Below, in pieces: positions 42,517 to 55,085 of a DNA stretch of 64,000 nucleotides (position 1 is the first letter of the stretch; each line of letters begins with the position of its first letter). The translations under genes were made by a program, and so were the position numbers. Below the pieces are notes generated by a model, which had not been told where the DNA came from, searched no databases, and saw only the letters and a list, made by a program, of their open reading frames with translations. The DNA comes from Vandiemenella viatica (taxonomy: Eukaryota; Arthropoda; Insecta; Orthoptera; Morabidae), in contig JARYHS010008074.1 of NCBI GenBank assembly GCA_031002005.1, positions 183,916,494-183,980,493 of the forward strand. Reading direction: 5' to 3'.

Positions 42517-44355
42517 TTGAATTCTGGTATTAACACTGTGAAAGAACTTTTCAACAGTATGTGAGTGGAGACTTTCCCAGCGTACTGATAAAATGAAATC
42601 TTCACAGGATTTAAGCTGGATAGTGTTGTAAAAAGACAAGGTTTTGACAGCTGGCTCTGCTATCTTCATTAGGTGTATAACTTCAGATGTAGTTAGCTGA
42701 AAATCACAACCTAGATTGGTTTAGCAGCTCGGCAAAAAGCAGATGCCTTCTACTGATGCTTGCAGAATGGCCAATCCTAGCACAGCAGAAGCTTGGGAAA
42801 GGTGACCCCATTTACTGGTGGTTGCTAGGCCGCCCAATCAGAGCTCATTGAACTGGAATGCGTGATTCACCAACTGAGGGTATTGATATTGCAGACTGAG
42901 TATGGAGCCTTACCAGGTAGCTGAATATGCTGGTGTCAATTGCATTCATTACACCTTGTTGCGAAGATTTACCTCATTCAAGTTGGAGAACCTTAATAAT
43001 TGGCCTCCAGGCTTCACTCAAAGACCGCTGTCCTTATTGATGTTGCTGTCATTCAATTGTATCTCCAATGCCTCACTAATGACAGAATCCCAGAAGGAAG
43101 AGACCCTATCCAACACCACAATTTTATCAAACTCTATCTAGTGCTCTTCGTCAAAAGCATGCTTGACTATCACAGATGGTAACTGGTTGCAACCAAGTAT
43201 CCCACCCACACTGAGTGATACTTGGGTGCAGCCAATTAGCATCACCTGGCATAACGCAACTACATATAGGTTACACTGGTGCACAGAGTGAGAGCCATTT
43301 CCAATTGTTAGAGCCTACCGATTGAATTAAAACATCTTAGGACTGTCTTTGAGCAGAATGGTTACTTTCAGCATCAGATAGAGTGTACCTTTATTCAGAA
43401 GCCACCAAGACCACCAACTGAACAAGATGAACCATCAAAAACTCTCGTCTTTCTTCCATATGCTGGGAACACACCAGGAAAAATTGGAAGACTGTTGGTG
43501 CGGTATGGTATAAAAAGCATTTTCCATTCACCTGTAAAGATCCATGTGCTCAGTTAAGGATGATTTAGGCCTAAGAATTCCTGGAATTTATTGTATACCA
43601 CGTGAATGTAATAAAGTTTACATTGGTCCGACCATCAGAACGATCACTGAACATCTTACCGAGCACAAACGACACTGAAGGCTGATGCAAGTAGAAAAGT
43701 CTGCAATAGCTGAGCATGCTTTAGACAAAGAGCACTGGATAGAGTTTGATAAAATTGTGGTGCTGGACAGCGTCTCTTCCTTCTGGGACTCGGTCATTAG
43801 CGAGGCATTGGAAATACAGTTGAATGACAACAACATCAATAGGGACAGTGGTTCGAGTGAAGCCTGCAGGCTAATTATTAGGATTCTCCAACTTGAACAA
43901 AGTAAATCTTCGCAACAAGGTGTAATGGATGCAAATGAAACTGCAGATCAAGTTTGCCAGCATATTTGGCTACCTGTTATGGCTCCATATGCAGTTCGCA
44001 ACATCGATACCCTCAGTTGGTGGATCGCGCATTCCAGTTCTACTGCACGCTGGTCGGGCAGCCTGGCAACACCCAGTAGATGGGGTCATCTTTACCAAAC
44101 TTCTTCTGTGTTAGGATTGGTCAGGTCTGCAAGTGTCAGTAAATGGGGTCTGCTTTTCGCCGAGCTGCTAAGCCAATCTACGTTGTGATTTTCAGCTAAC
44201 TACATCTGAAGCTGTACACCTGTTAAAGACAGCAGTGCCAGCTGTTGAAACATTTTCTTTTTATGACACTTTCTGGCTGAACACCTGTGAAGTATGCCAG
44301 GAAAGTCACCTCTGTTGAAAAGTTCTTTCACAATATTAACACCAGAATTCAAAGA
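42517..44355. mobile_element. Penelope-like foldback element
   Basis: Two arms, about 42517-43176 and 43692-44355, are inverted copies of each other around a ~0.5-kb centre. For example 'gaattctggtattaacactg' at the left returns reversed near 44345, and the EN-coding DNA at 43700-43880 returns reversed at 42990-43170. Each arm has the Penelope terminal motif with a hammerhead-like core. The core is on the minus strand near 42638-42672 and on the plus strand at 44220-44250. Both cores carry changed bases (CTAATGA/AAAA and CTGTTAA). The inverted partial copy is a known Penelope habit. Confidence 0.78.
43560..43900 (+). pseudogene. Penelope-like GIY-YIG endonuclease fragment
   Basis: Plus-strand reading has a GIYCIPRECNKVYIGPTIRT block (G-I-Y ... 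Y-I-G core), followed by ITEHLTEHKRH, then KSAIAEHALDKEHWIEFDK and SFWDSVISEALEIQLNDNNI. The last is the helical tail (S-E-A-L-E-I) typical of PLE endonucleases. A stop at 43678 and frame changes upstream break it. It is a different subfamily from the copies at 22 and 54 kb. Confidence 0.8.
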
Positions 44356-44399
44356 GTTCCTGGTGGGAGGGCAAATTACAGAAATTAAAGTCAATGTTG

Positions 44400-46590
44400 T
44401 AAGTCACTCAGTATATTCCCCAAAGTATAGAATTAAAACTGGTATCAGCTTACATCACATGGTAAAGAAAGTTCAACCTATGTTAAAATTGTAGATTATT
44501 ACAAATGAAACACATTCACAATACCCTCATCCAAAACAATTTACAAAATCACCCAAAATTTGTAAATCTCAGTGAAGTGAGCCTGAAGAAGAAGTGATGT
44601 GTTCAAATCATTTTAAACTAAATGCAATGTTCTTCACTTCATGTCATCTATCAAGCATGTTTTGGAAGTTCTATCTTGCCTAAATATTTCTATCACCTAA
44701 ACTCCCATTGCACTGAAATATTCTAAGTCCACAGCTATATGATGAAAATTTTTTATAAGTATTGCTACTTCTGCATCATGAATCTAAGTGATGCTGATTG
44801 TGCCTGCTTAACAACTGGGGGCCATGAGGAGAAATGAACAGGTTTTATATGCCTTCCCCCTCAGGAAGTACCATCCTTTGTTTCCCATGGCACCTTATTT
44901 TAATCTGATTTTTCTGAAACACTATTATCCTATAGAATGGATTATTTCAAATACTTTTGCTTTTAACAATTTCCTTATAATCCTACTCATTTAGTAGTTA
45001 TTAATTCCTGAATGTTGAGAGTTGAATATTTCAGTTAGTCATCTCTAGCTTCCAAGATTTTAGTTCCTCATAATGTTACTTAAGTCATGAGATTCATTTT
45101 AATTGTCTGTTTAATTTGACATACATTTCACCTCTGGGGCTGTTTTTATTTAGATGCAATATTTAATTTATAAAGCTTCTATCTTTTCTTCCAGATATGC
45201 CCTTAAAATTTCAGGAAATTATATCTTCTTATGTATTCATAGTTTTACACGGTAATTTCACTATTCTTCTCAGAATTTCACACTCTATTAATTATTCATG
45301 TCTTACTTTTAACAAATCCCTATTTCTCAATTATATTTGACATATGGCAATAGTGAAATTCTCGACACGATCCTTAGAATCTCTTTTTTCACCCTTTAAA
45401 CTTAAGTTTCAAACTGTTATAGTATTATTACTTCCTTTTGATTTAGCTATTAATTGACCATATTTTAATTTTGTATTTGTTTTATTAAAAAAGTAATATT
45501 CATTTATTCCTCTGAAAAATATGCTTAGGATTTACCTGTTGACACGATTTTTTTTTGTCAGGAAGTGAATCTCAATGCTGAAAATGTATTGTTGTGCTGA
45601 AATTTTGTTTATATTTTTTAAATAAGTGCATTTCCATTGTCTAATGGGTTTTCTATTGACTACACCCCTACAAGCTGCCTACTTGCTTACATCACCACTT
45701 TCTTGTAACCACATGGCAAGTAAAACTTTAAAATTCATTTGCCATACTAAATAAAAAAAATAAAAATAAAAATAAAAAAAAATTGGCACCATAACTATAC
45801 CCTTGAAATGCTTGTTTTTAATCATATTTCCTGTGAAAATATTTGTGAAGCTTTCTGTTTAATTTACCAGTTCACTTTTTTTATAACATGGTAATGATCA
45901 AATTTTTATTTTTAAAGTCTTTGAGTATTAAGTTTAAGGTTATTTAATTCATTTTCAATGCTTTATAAGTTGCCTCCTCCTATGGGCTCTGTATAACACT
46001 ATAATATATTATACTATTGTTTACCCGGTCCTGGATCTAATTTCCCGAGTTGCATCTTTGTTTATTACGTGTGAACTTTAATTTCTTAATTTCATATCTT
46101 TATCAATATCTTCTTTGTCTTCAGTGTCTAATTCATTCTGCTATATTAAGTGACTATTTTTGTCTCAGGATTGCTTCAGTCTTTGACTCATTGTTAGTTT
46201 GTATATCCATATTAGTTGTAAAACCTTGTTGCAAGTCTTGTATTCAACAAATCATCTGATTTTGTTGTTTTAGTATTGCTGATTTCTGTTTCTATTAACT
46301 CATAGTTATTATTTTGTGGCATATTATCAGATTTTAGTTCATGATTTTCAATAATTTCTATACTCCATGGAAACACTCGAGTATGATTCCAACAAATGGA
46401 ATCTACTCAAAATTGCCATGTGAACATCCCAGCATGTGAAATAGTGTTTGATGCTGTTCTTTCCTTTATATACTGGCACGTTATCACTTTCTTTCTTGGA
46501 CATTCAAACTGTAAATGGTCATCAGAATTGTGCACAAAACACATATAGGGTTGATCTACAGAGATAATAATCATATATATTATTTCTGTA
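44400..46590. other. AT-rich intronic DNA, nothing recognised
   Basis: About 2.2 kb with short A-rich (45750-45780) and T-rich tracts. No coding, exon or transposon motif found. Confidence 0.45.
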
Positions 46591-46596
46591 AGGTAT

Positions 46597-48255
46597 TTTT
46601 TTTTTCTTTTTTTATCACAAGCCTGTATCTTCCTTCATACTTAACCGAAATCAATGAATGAGGTGTCATTTTAAAGCTTATAGTCTCCACTTTGATCAAA
46701 TCATATTTTAGGAATGAAAGTTTTCGGAATTCAACCCTTAAAGGGAAAAAATTTCAATATGTCTAAAATGCTGTTTTCTGTGTTACGGGTCATTTATCTC
46801 CCTGGATACCTATTTGAAATTGTTTAATGAAGTATCATTTTAAAGATTCAGATCTCCACTTTTGTGACGTCATATACTACGACAAGAATTTTTCGGAATT
46901 CGACCCTTAAAGGGCAAAAGTATCAACATTTTTGCAATGCGTTTTTGTGTCACGCGCCATTTATCTCCCTTAATATCTAACCGATATAGATAAATGAGTT
47001 ATCATATTAAAGAATAAGGTCTCCGCTGTGGTAACATTACATTTTTAGAAAGGAATTTTTCGTAGTTTGACCCTTAAAGGGCAAAAATGTAAATTTTTCT
47101 AACTGCGTTTTTGTGTCTCGAGCCTTTTATCTCCGCGGATATCTAAACAAAAACAATAAATCAAGTAGGATTATGAGGAGTTATGTCTCAGCTTTGTGAC
47201 ATCATATTTTAAGAAAGACTTTTTGGAATTCAACCCTTAAAAGGAAAAAGTATAAATTTTTCTACAACGCATTTTTGTGTCACAAGCCATTTATCTCCCT
47301 TGATATCTAACCGATAGGGATAAATGAGGTATCGTATTAAAGACTAAGGTCTCCGCCATGGTAACATTATATTTTAAGAAATGAAATTTTCGTAATGCGA
47401 CCTTTAAAGGGGAAAAAGGTCAATTTTTCTAAAATGCGTTTTTTGTGCCTTGAGCCATTTATCGCCCTGGATATCAAACCAAAATCGATAAATCAAGTAA
47501 GATTATGAGGAGTAATATGTCAGCTTTGGTGACATCATATTTTAAGAAAGAATGTTTTTGGAATTCAACCCTTAAAAGGAAAAAGTATAAATTTTTCTAC
47601 AACGCATTTTTGTGTCACGAGCCATTTATCTCCATTAATATCTAACCGAAGTACATAAATGTGGTATCATTCAAAAAATTAAGGTAACATCAAATTTTAA
47701 GAAATGGTTTTTCTGAATTGAACTCTTAAAGGGGATACATATCAGTACTCCTAAAATGCCTTTATTTATCTCGAGTCATTTATGGCTCCTGAAAATTAAA
47801 CAAAATTGATAAACGAGGTTAGAGTTTAAAGATTGAGGTTAGAATTTAAACATTGAGGTCTTCGTGAGATCTTAGCTTCCATTAAACCACATTTTAATAA
47901 CGAAATTTTTCAAAATTCTAACCTAAGAGGGAAAAAGTTTTAATATTTGTACAACATATTTTTCTGTCACGAGCTATTTATTACCCTTGATACTGAACCA
48001 AAATTAATAAATGAGGTATCGTTTAAATATTAAATTATCTGCTTTGGTCACTTCATATTATAAGAAAAATCTTTCTCCAAAAATATCATCGTTCTTAGAA
48101 CTTTTTCTTTTTTAACCTCGCTTGATAACTAACCGAAATCGATAAATGTGGTATCGTTTTAAAGACCAAGGTGGCTGCTTTGATCACACCATATTTTATA
48201 AAAGAAATTTTTTGTAATTTGTCCCTTAAAGGGCAAAAGTATTAATAATATCTCT
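46597..48255. repeat. satellite-like tandem array, ~164-170 bp unit, about ten copies
   Basis: Recurring landmarks 'catttatctccc..atatctaaccga', 'gtctccgc', 'catattttaagaaa', 'aattcaacccttaaagg', 'ttttgtgtcacgagcc'. The gtctc landmark falls near 46683, 46853, 47020, 47185, 47349 and 47519, a spacing of 164-170. Units at 47185 and 47519 are much more alike than either is to its neighbour, so part of the array has a two-unit (~334 bp) higher-order pattern. The last three units are more diverged. Confidence 0.85.
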
Positions 48256-48298
48256 AAAGCGTGTTTAAAAAAAAAAAAATTATTACAAGCAGTAATCA

Positions 48299-48840
48299 AA
48301 ATTCTGCACTTGTTGGAGAGAGTGATGAGGGGATGTATGAGAGAAGTAAAGGAATTGGGTTACCAAACTTTGGTCAGACCATTGCTCAAATATGGTAGTG
48401 TAGTATGGAATCCTCATTTTGCGTATCAAATACAGGAGTTGGAGAAGGTGTAAAGAAGAGCTGCTAGATTTGTTTCTGGAAATTATTGCTGAATGCGATC
48501 AGTGATGGATATGATAAAGAATCTGGAATGGGATTCATTGCAAGACAGGAGGAGGATGAGGAGGGTCATGGGAATGTACAGGGCATATACTGGCGATGAG
48601 GCATGGAAAGATATTGGAGTAGGTATGAAAAATAGTGCATGGAAGGGAAAAGATGACCATGAGCACAAGCTGGCACTCGATTTCAGGCACAAGGGTGTGG
48701 GGGATTGGAATGAGTTACCAAGGGAAATGATGAATAATTATCCGAAAATGTTGAAAGAATTTAAAGATAAAATTTGTAGAGGGCAAATGTAGGTGGGTGA
48801 AGGGAAATTGCCACCATAGCTTGTGCTCCTTTGGCAGTAA
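48299..48840 (+). mobile_element. LINE ORF2 C-terminal fragment with 3' end
   Basis: The plus-strand frame starts inside RT: YQTLVRPLLKYGSVVWNPHF, then ELEKVQRRAARFVSGNYC, a stop, VMDMIKNLEWDSLQDRRRMR and RHKGVGDWNELPREMMNNYP. These are the conserved post-RT motifs of the jockey/CR1-like LINEs. A TAG ends the frame near 48790, followed by a short 3' region 'gtgctcctttggcagtaaataaaatt'. It is 5'-truncated. Confidence 0.8.
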
Positions 48841-48859
48841 ATAAAATTAAAAAATTAAA

Positions 48860-49870
48860 GCCTTTGAATGATCTAGTGCTATACTATCAATTTGGCCTCC
48901 CTTATCCATTTCATCTGAAATATCTTGCATATATCCCACCAACTGAAATTTTCATGAATATCCTTGCCTAAAGCCATGTTGCCTACTTGAAACCGAGGTT
49001 CCTCACATATATTTCTGATGTGGTTGCATATCAATCTCTTCATTAATTTACCTACCACTGATGTCAAACTGATTAACCTGCAATTTTCGACTATTTCTCA
49101 CCCCTCCTTTATATACCGGTACTACTATCGCACTTTTCCAGTCCTATGTCAAGCAGCAAGTATAGAGACTGAATTTAAATAATATTTCACGATAAGGTAC
49201 AATGACAAATCCAGCTATCTTTAAGATATCTATAGTAATATTATCCATACCAGATCATTTTCAGCTTTCTTTCCTCAGGATTAATTTTAAATTTTTTGGT
49301 CTGTTCATTTCTATTTGTGGTGTTAAGCTCGTTCTCTGAGTTAGACCCTTCTGTTTCTGAGTCATTGTCCTTAATGCTCTCAATAAACCAGTTAATTAAA
49401 ATTCCTGCATTTTTCAAATCCTCAGCAACTTCTTCTCCATCCTTATCTATAAGTGTCTTAACATCCTCCCTTCCCCTCAGTTTTTTAAAAAAGCAATAGA
49501 AATTTCTAGATGCATCCGTCAATGATTCCCATGCACTGACAATACTCTTCATAAACCCATAAATAGCCACCTTCTTTGCTATTATTAAGCCCTTGTTTTA
49601 AATATTCCCTACTACCCTGCTGTCTCTTAACTCTTACCAATCTCTTTAACCTCCTCACCTCCCTATTATAGTATTTCTCTTTATTTTCTGTTTTGGAATA
49701 AATTTTTCTTCCCCCTTTCTTATTATCTCCTTTAACTCTTCCCACCTTGACTCTACTGTACTTGTGTCTTTCTTCCATTTGCTGAAATGTTCTCTGAAAT
49801 ATCTGTTCAAATTCACAATTTGTGCCTTTTTATAATTGTACCTATTTCCCCTTTTAATTTCAATTCAGAT
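48860..49870 (-). mobile_element. LINE ORF2 middle region, decayed
   Basis: Minus-strand segments read, in order, YNYKKAQIVNLNRYF with WEELKEIIRKGGRKIY (linker between endonuclease and RT), FMKSIVSAWESLTDASRNFY with CFFKKLRGREDVKTLIDKDG (a typical linker ahead of RT), and then RT pieces TSVVGKLMKRLICNHIRN (the S-V-x-K-x-x-E-x-x-I block) and GNMALGKDIHENF. It converges tail to tail with the plus-strand fragment at 48299-48840 but is a separate copy. Confidence 0.72.
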
Positions 49871-49879
49871 TATCATTAA

Positions 49880-50430
49880 TAATGCTTTAAAACCCTTAAA
49901 CACGAAAGATGGGATGTGTGTTTTAAATCTATTTGAATTATTCTGAAACAATTATTTTAGTCTTGTATGTGCTGCCCATTTTTTCTCCCTGCAGATTTAG
50001 GTATGTGCAAAGAGGATGTTGTAAACACATACTGGCATTGCATATTTTTACATAACTTACCCTATCCATATTTTTTTATCATTTCATAGTTTCAAATATA
50101 CATAGTTTGCCAAGAAATCATAATCCAAATGTACCTACATCACATAATTCCATCTTTTCAAATAACCAATGGTGTATTTGATACACATTTGGGCATGGGT
50201 ATCAATAAGGAAAAGAAATTTCACTATTGATTTTCTGAACATTGAAACCATTGCATTATTATTATTATTATTATTATTACTAGAATAATCACTTTAATAC
50301 GTTGACTGAGGAGCTAGTGTACTAAAGTTGAGAATCATATTTGTAACTCTTGCTGTATTCAGTCACATACAACAGCACCACTAATTTAAATAACAAGCAA
50401 GCTTTTTTAAGTTATCTGTTAGTGCTACAG
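49880..50430. other. intronic DNA with an (att)n microsatellite
   Basis: The microsatellite lies at 50257-50280. Nothing else is supported. Confidence 0.5.
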
Positions 50431-50439
50431 TGATTCTTG

Positions 50440-50881
50440 TACTCTTTAAATACTTCTGGAAGCACCAGAATTGTACTCTTCTGTCAGATCTGCCATACAT
50501 CAACCCCTACCCTGCTTTACAGAGTGAGCAAGCCTTCGACCTCCACATTCTGTGATGTGGTGTGGGTGACCACCACTTTGTCGCCTACTTTTCGTTTCAC
50601 CATTCTTCAAACTCTTTCCATAGATGCTCACTACACTAGCATGTGAACAGCCTCTCCATTTCTGAAATGCTCATTCCCAGGTGCCATGCCCACCAACTAC
50701 TGGCCCATAATTTAAGGGAATTTCGTGACCTGTGCTTAGAAATCTGGGTGTCAGATACCTCTGGAAACCTAGCAAGGACTTGCAGAATCCACACTATGCT
50801 GAATCACTGTTGTATTGTGTTCAAAAAGAGGACCAATATACTAGTGAATAGGTGGTCATAATGTTTTGGCTGATCAGTGTT
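50440..50881 (-). mobile_element. Tc1-like element, terminal fragment
   Basis: Read on the minus strand it begins ACTGATCAGCCAAAACATTA at 50878, the same terminus type as the copy at 6.9 kb. It continues with shared wording ('gtagtgagcatct', 'tggtgaaac', 'ggcacctgggaatgagc'). The transposase part is absent, so this is a one-ended or internally deleted copy. Confidence 0.7.
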
Positions 50882-50889
50882 TTTTTATG

Positions 50890-51480
50890 CAGTTTACCTT
50901 AAGAAAGCTCTCTAGTATTCAACTTTTCTCTTACTTCAAGCAATAAAATTATTACCTCCCTTTGGTAATAAATCAATGTTTGATATCCATAAACCTTCCT
51001 AGAGAATTACACTGTTTAACAATGAAAACATGAAATGTTCTTCAGAAGTTCTTGAGATTAACATAGTCATACACAAACATAGAAACACATGTACCCAGGA
51101 CTACATGTATGCAAGGAAAAGTAAGATATACCACTCACAAAATTGAAGGGAGGGGGGAAGGGGGGAAAAAAACCCACATAATTACAACAAGCACAATCTT
51201 TTGAACTGTGTTATTCTTGAAGAAAATAAAACCATGTGATGAAGCTCATGCAGGCACCCTTGGACAACACAGACTCATGAATTGTGCTTTTTACCATTAT
51301 GATCGGACTGGAAGTGTTGGAGGAGGAGGGCACCCACAGGATCACTGGAAATGTGAATCATGAAATAAAATAGAAAAGAGGCATGTAAAAGAGATAAAGT
51401 AATTTTGTATAATATTAATGACTTGGTGACAGGGTTTATTGGCTTTAGCAACCTGCCCATATTGTAGCTTCCAAGCCAAC
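50890..51480. other. intronic DNA, nothing recognised
   Basis: A G/A-rich patch near 51145-51170. No feature supported. Confidence 0.4.
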
Positions 51481-51489
51481 GCAGTAATC

Positions 51490-51695
51490 ATTCAGGGAAT
51501 GGGGGACATATAGTTTAATGTGGCATTTGAAACACAGAAGCGTTTTATTGTACTTTACATTACAAAGCAATCTGTGCAGAGGTGAAAGTGGATTAAAGGC
51601 CTACTAAAATCCCCACCAACACCAAGTTTTGAACCAGGGAGCTTTTAATCTCCAGTCAGAGGTCTTAACCACTGAGCCACCAGGCCACTAAGTAA
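51490..51695 (-). repeat. tRNA-derived SINE
   Basis: On the minus strand an A-box-like TGGCTCAGTGGTTAAG (51678-51663) is followed about 28 bases later by a B-box-like GGTTCAAAACTTGG (51635-51622), as in an RNA polymerase III tRNA promoter. The following sequence does not fold as a tRNA, so I call a SINE head. The body runs leftward to about 51490, and the end is uncertain. Confidence 0.7.
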
Positions 51696-52914
51696 AAGAA
51701 GTGAAAAATTGTCTTAAGAAATATATATGGTCTAAGATAACAGGGAGTAAGTGGTGGACTAAGGATAGGTCTTGGAAAGCAATATATATATATATTAAAC
51801 AATGAAATCAAAGGCACTAAGTAGTGAAAAGGAATTAAATTAGGATAGGGAAATAAGCCACCACTTACCTTTAGATGGTGGATGTGAACACACAGAAAAG
51901 ACAAAAAACCCAATAGATAAAGAAATTTTTCGGGACAATCCCTTCATCAACAGGCTGTGATAATCATATGGTTATATTATGGACTATTATGTAGTATGCA
52001 AGTATATTAATATGTTACTCTTTGAGATTGGGTTACATTCGTGTTCCTTTTGTTTTGAGTTGTTGGTTGCCAGGAGCGACATGTTTAAAGCCGATATGGT
52101 AGAGGCGACATATTAAGTTCGCAAGTTGGATATGTTGATTGAGAAATATTAATATGAGAAGTCCGATTTAAAGATTAACGGTCGTATTTACAACTGGTGT
52201 TGGTGGGAATTGTTAATCCATTAACTGAATAAATAAAAGTTTTACCAGAACAATAAATGACTTACGCATCGGTTCATATTTAGATGCTAGCTATATGAAA
52301 ATATAAGATAAAGGTGAAAAATGGTAACTACAAACATAAGTAACCAAGAATAAATCACCACAAGGCGAACATTATGGGAAATGGGCAATGTTGGAGACAG
52401 TCTCCCAGAAAGACCATTGGCCAGGAAAATGGTGGGGTTAAGTTCAAACAGAGGAAAGGCAGGGGCAGTGACTCAGAGCTAATACCCGAGCATAGATAAA
52501 TATCCAAAATGATCTCATGTCAGTGGGAAGAGCAAAATATAATTAAAACTAAATATGAAAAATTAAAAATATGTGTACATATATAAATTTTAAATATATA
52601 TATATATATAAAATGCAGCAGTAATAATTTTAAATTAAAAAAAAAAAAAACCAAGGGCTCTATGAAGTAAACATTACCTTAAGTTAGTGGTGGTTCAGTA
52701 TAGGTAGTGGTATCCACTTACTTACACTAATTCCTTGAAATGCACATCCTTCCCCCAAACCTCTATTCCCCGCCCCTTGCACTTTTCAGTAGATCGCCAC
52801 AGCTTAAGAACATTTTCATACACAAATATTTATACTTAGATTCTCCCAAACTTCAACATGAATCCTTTCCATGCAACAGATCATGCTCCAACACCTGCAG
52901 CATGCATCCAGTTA

Positions 52915-53330
52915 TACAGGAGTTGATGGAGGTGCAAAGAGGGGCTGCTAAATTTGTCTCTGTAAATTACTACAGAACAAAATCAGAAACTGATTAGATA
53001 AAGGATTCGGAATGGAATTCACTGGAAGACAGCAGGAGGGCGAAGTCATGGGAGTGTATAAGATTGATATTGGTGTTGAAAAATGGAAAGATATTGGTGT
53101 GGAAGAATTAAGAGGTGCATGGAAGGAGAAAAAATGATCATGATCACAAGGCGGCAATCAATAATTGGTGTAAGGATGAGGCAAAATTCTCTTTTGTAGG
53201 TAAGGGGATAAGGGAATGGAATAAATTACCAAGAGAGATGAATAATTTACCAAAAATGCTGAAAGAATTTAAAGTTAAAATTGGTAGAGAACAAAAGTGG
53301 ACAGGTATAGTAAAGTGTCAAATGGGTGTG
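52915..53330 (+). mobile_element. LINE ORF2 C-terminal fragment
   Basis: Plus strand: QELMEVQRGAAKFVSVNYY, then a stop, KDSEWNSLEDSRRAK and VGKGIREWNKLPREMNNLPK. This is the same end-of-ORF2 block as the copy at 48.3-48.8 kb, but more decayed. Confidence 0.72.
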
Positions 53331-53399
53331 TGACAAAATTTACACAGGAGTGTGCTCTCCATTTCAATTCAATTCAATCAAAAATTAAACTACAACCTA

Positions 53400-53830
53400 C
53401 TCCAATCTCATCAAAAGTTAAACTTTTCCTATCATTGGACATGTTACTTCCACTGCAATGCACCCCATATACCAACCAAACTGCCTTCATTGCCCTAGCT
53501 CCTATATAAGGCTAACCAATAACCAGATTTTCATTAGAATGAATGGCCACAGGGAAATAGTTTATATCTGCATCCCAGACGATCCAGGGGTGGCCCATGC
53601 CAGTCCACACAGTATAAACAAGTTTGACAACTTTTTTCCTTGCTCCTTTCTTTACACTTCATGTTGAGGTGATTAGTGCTTTGACAATTGTTTTGCAGTG
53701 ATGGCTGTTACTGTCTTCCCAGAATCTACCTCTGCTTCAGAACTCCACAGATGGGAGCTAACTTACTGAATATTCTTGACACCAGACATCCCCCTGGTCT
53801 CAACCTCTGATAGAATCTTAGAAGTAGGAC
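53400..53830 (+). pseudogene. Penelope-like endonuclease fragment
   Basis: Plus-strand reading: RMNGHREIVYICIPDDPGVA, then ASELHRWELTY, the C-terminal counterpart of SSELRRWELAYQYKLGT in the adjacent minus-strand copy. Stops split it into three pieces. It faces that copy tail to tail. Confidence 0.65.
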
Positions 53831-53989
53831 CATCATTTAATGTTGATTTATACTTTGTCTATTAATTTCATTATTGCTCCATTATTCATTTTAATTTTCT
53901 AAATATGTATTTATTAAACATTTGGATAGGAGAACAACCATTTCTGACCAAAGTTGAAGACTGATAAAGGGAAGGAAAAGTACTGACTG

Positions 53990-55085
53990 GGTATTATCTT
54001 AAATTGAGACCAGGAGGTTGCCTTGTGCCCAGTTTGTATTGGTAGGCAAGTTCCCACCTTCTGAGTTCAGAAGAGCTGCAGCTGTTTGGGAAGACTTTGA
54101 TAGCAAGGACCATGAAACACGAATTAAAATTATTGGTGTCATGGTAGATGGCATGGACAGTTAATGGACGTTTTGGATTCTGAGTGAATACTGTCTGTTG
54201 GTGGCCACTCATTCTTATGGTTAATGTTGGTAGTCAAAGCTGTATGGGAAGCCAGGCAGTGTTTGCAGGTTAGCTGATATATTACATGGGAGGTTTCACA
54301 GGTGGCGTGGCCTATGATAGGAAAGCTCTCACCAGTGAAGGGTTGGTGAAAGCGTTGGAGGCATGGTGTATGTCACACATCTTACAACAGGATCTATTGC
54401 GTGGGAAAGAGCCTCATGGCTGTCTGATGGAACGGAGTAGGTTGAGGTTGGAAGGACTGCATAAATAAGTTCTGGGAGGGCCAAGGGGGATTTTAGGAAG
54501 AATGTATCTAATTTCTGAGCAGGTTATCAGGAAATCATATCCCTGCCAAAAGATTCTATTGATTGATTGAAGGCCAGGGAAGTATTGTGTAATCAGGACT
54601 GGACTGTGGTTCATTTTTGGGGGTTTGTGGTGTTCCATAGGTTGAGCAGTTTGTAATGCTTCTTGTGAAACTTGCTCGTGAACCAAAGCGGAAAAAGGAG
54701 GGGGGGGGGGTAGTTGTGGGATGTCAATGCTTATGAGATGTTGTTTCAATACCCCACTAGACATTTCTTGTTAGAGCATATATAACTGTCTTGAATGCTT
54801 AGACTGTAGGGGAGGGAATGTTTGAAATGATATGGATGGCAAGTATTAAAATGGAGGTACTGCTGTAAGTTGGTGAGTTTGGTGTGGAGAGAGGAGCTGA
54901 GGTGGAAAATGGAGAGGGACAGATCCACATCCAAAAATGTGGCCTGGGTGTGGGAGTAGGTCCATATGAAATTCAGTGAGTTATTAAAGGTAATTAATTA
55001 GATGATTCAGAAAAGTTAGAAGAGTGTTTTCCGCATGGGTCCAGATCATAAAAATATCATCTGTGAACCTAAGCCACATGGGGGG
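53990..55085 (-). pseudogene. Penelope-like RT-endonuclease remnant
   Basis: Minus-strand reading from 55085 down: MWLRFTDDIFMIWTHAEN (the RT catalytic block with both Asp residues kept as T-D-D), TFLDVDLSLSIFHLSSSLHT (palm/thumb), then a Cys cluster, and in a second frame RMSGHQQTVFTQNPKRPLTV and SSELRRWELAYQYKLGTRQP at 53994-54212. Order and spacing fit one Penelope-like polyprotein end. Several frame changes and stops are present. A G10 run near 54700 is probably one of them. Confidence 0.8.

Noticed and set aside
43618..43839. Minus-strand frame of 73 residues in the Penelope foldback
   Set aside because: It is the antisense of the endonuclease fragment and matches the plus-strand frame at 42902-43141 only because the arms are inverted copies.
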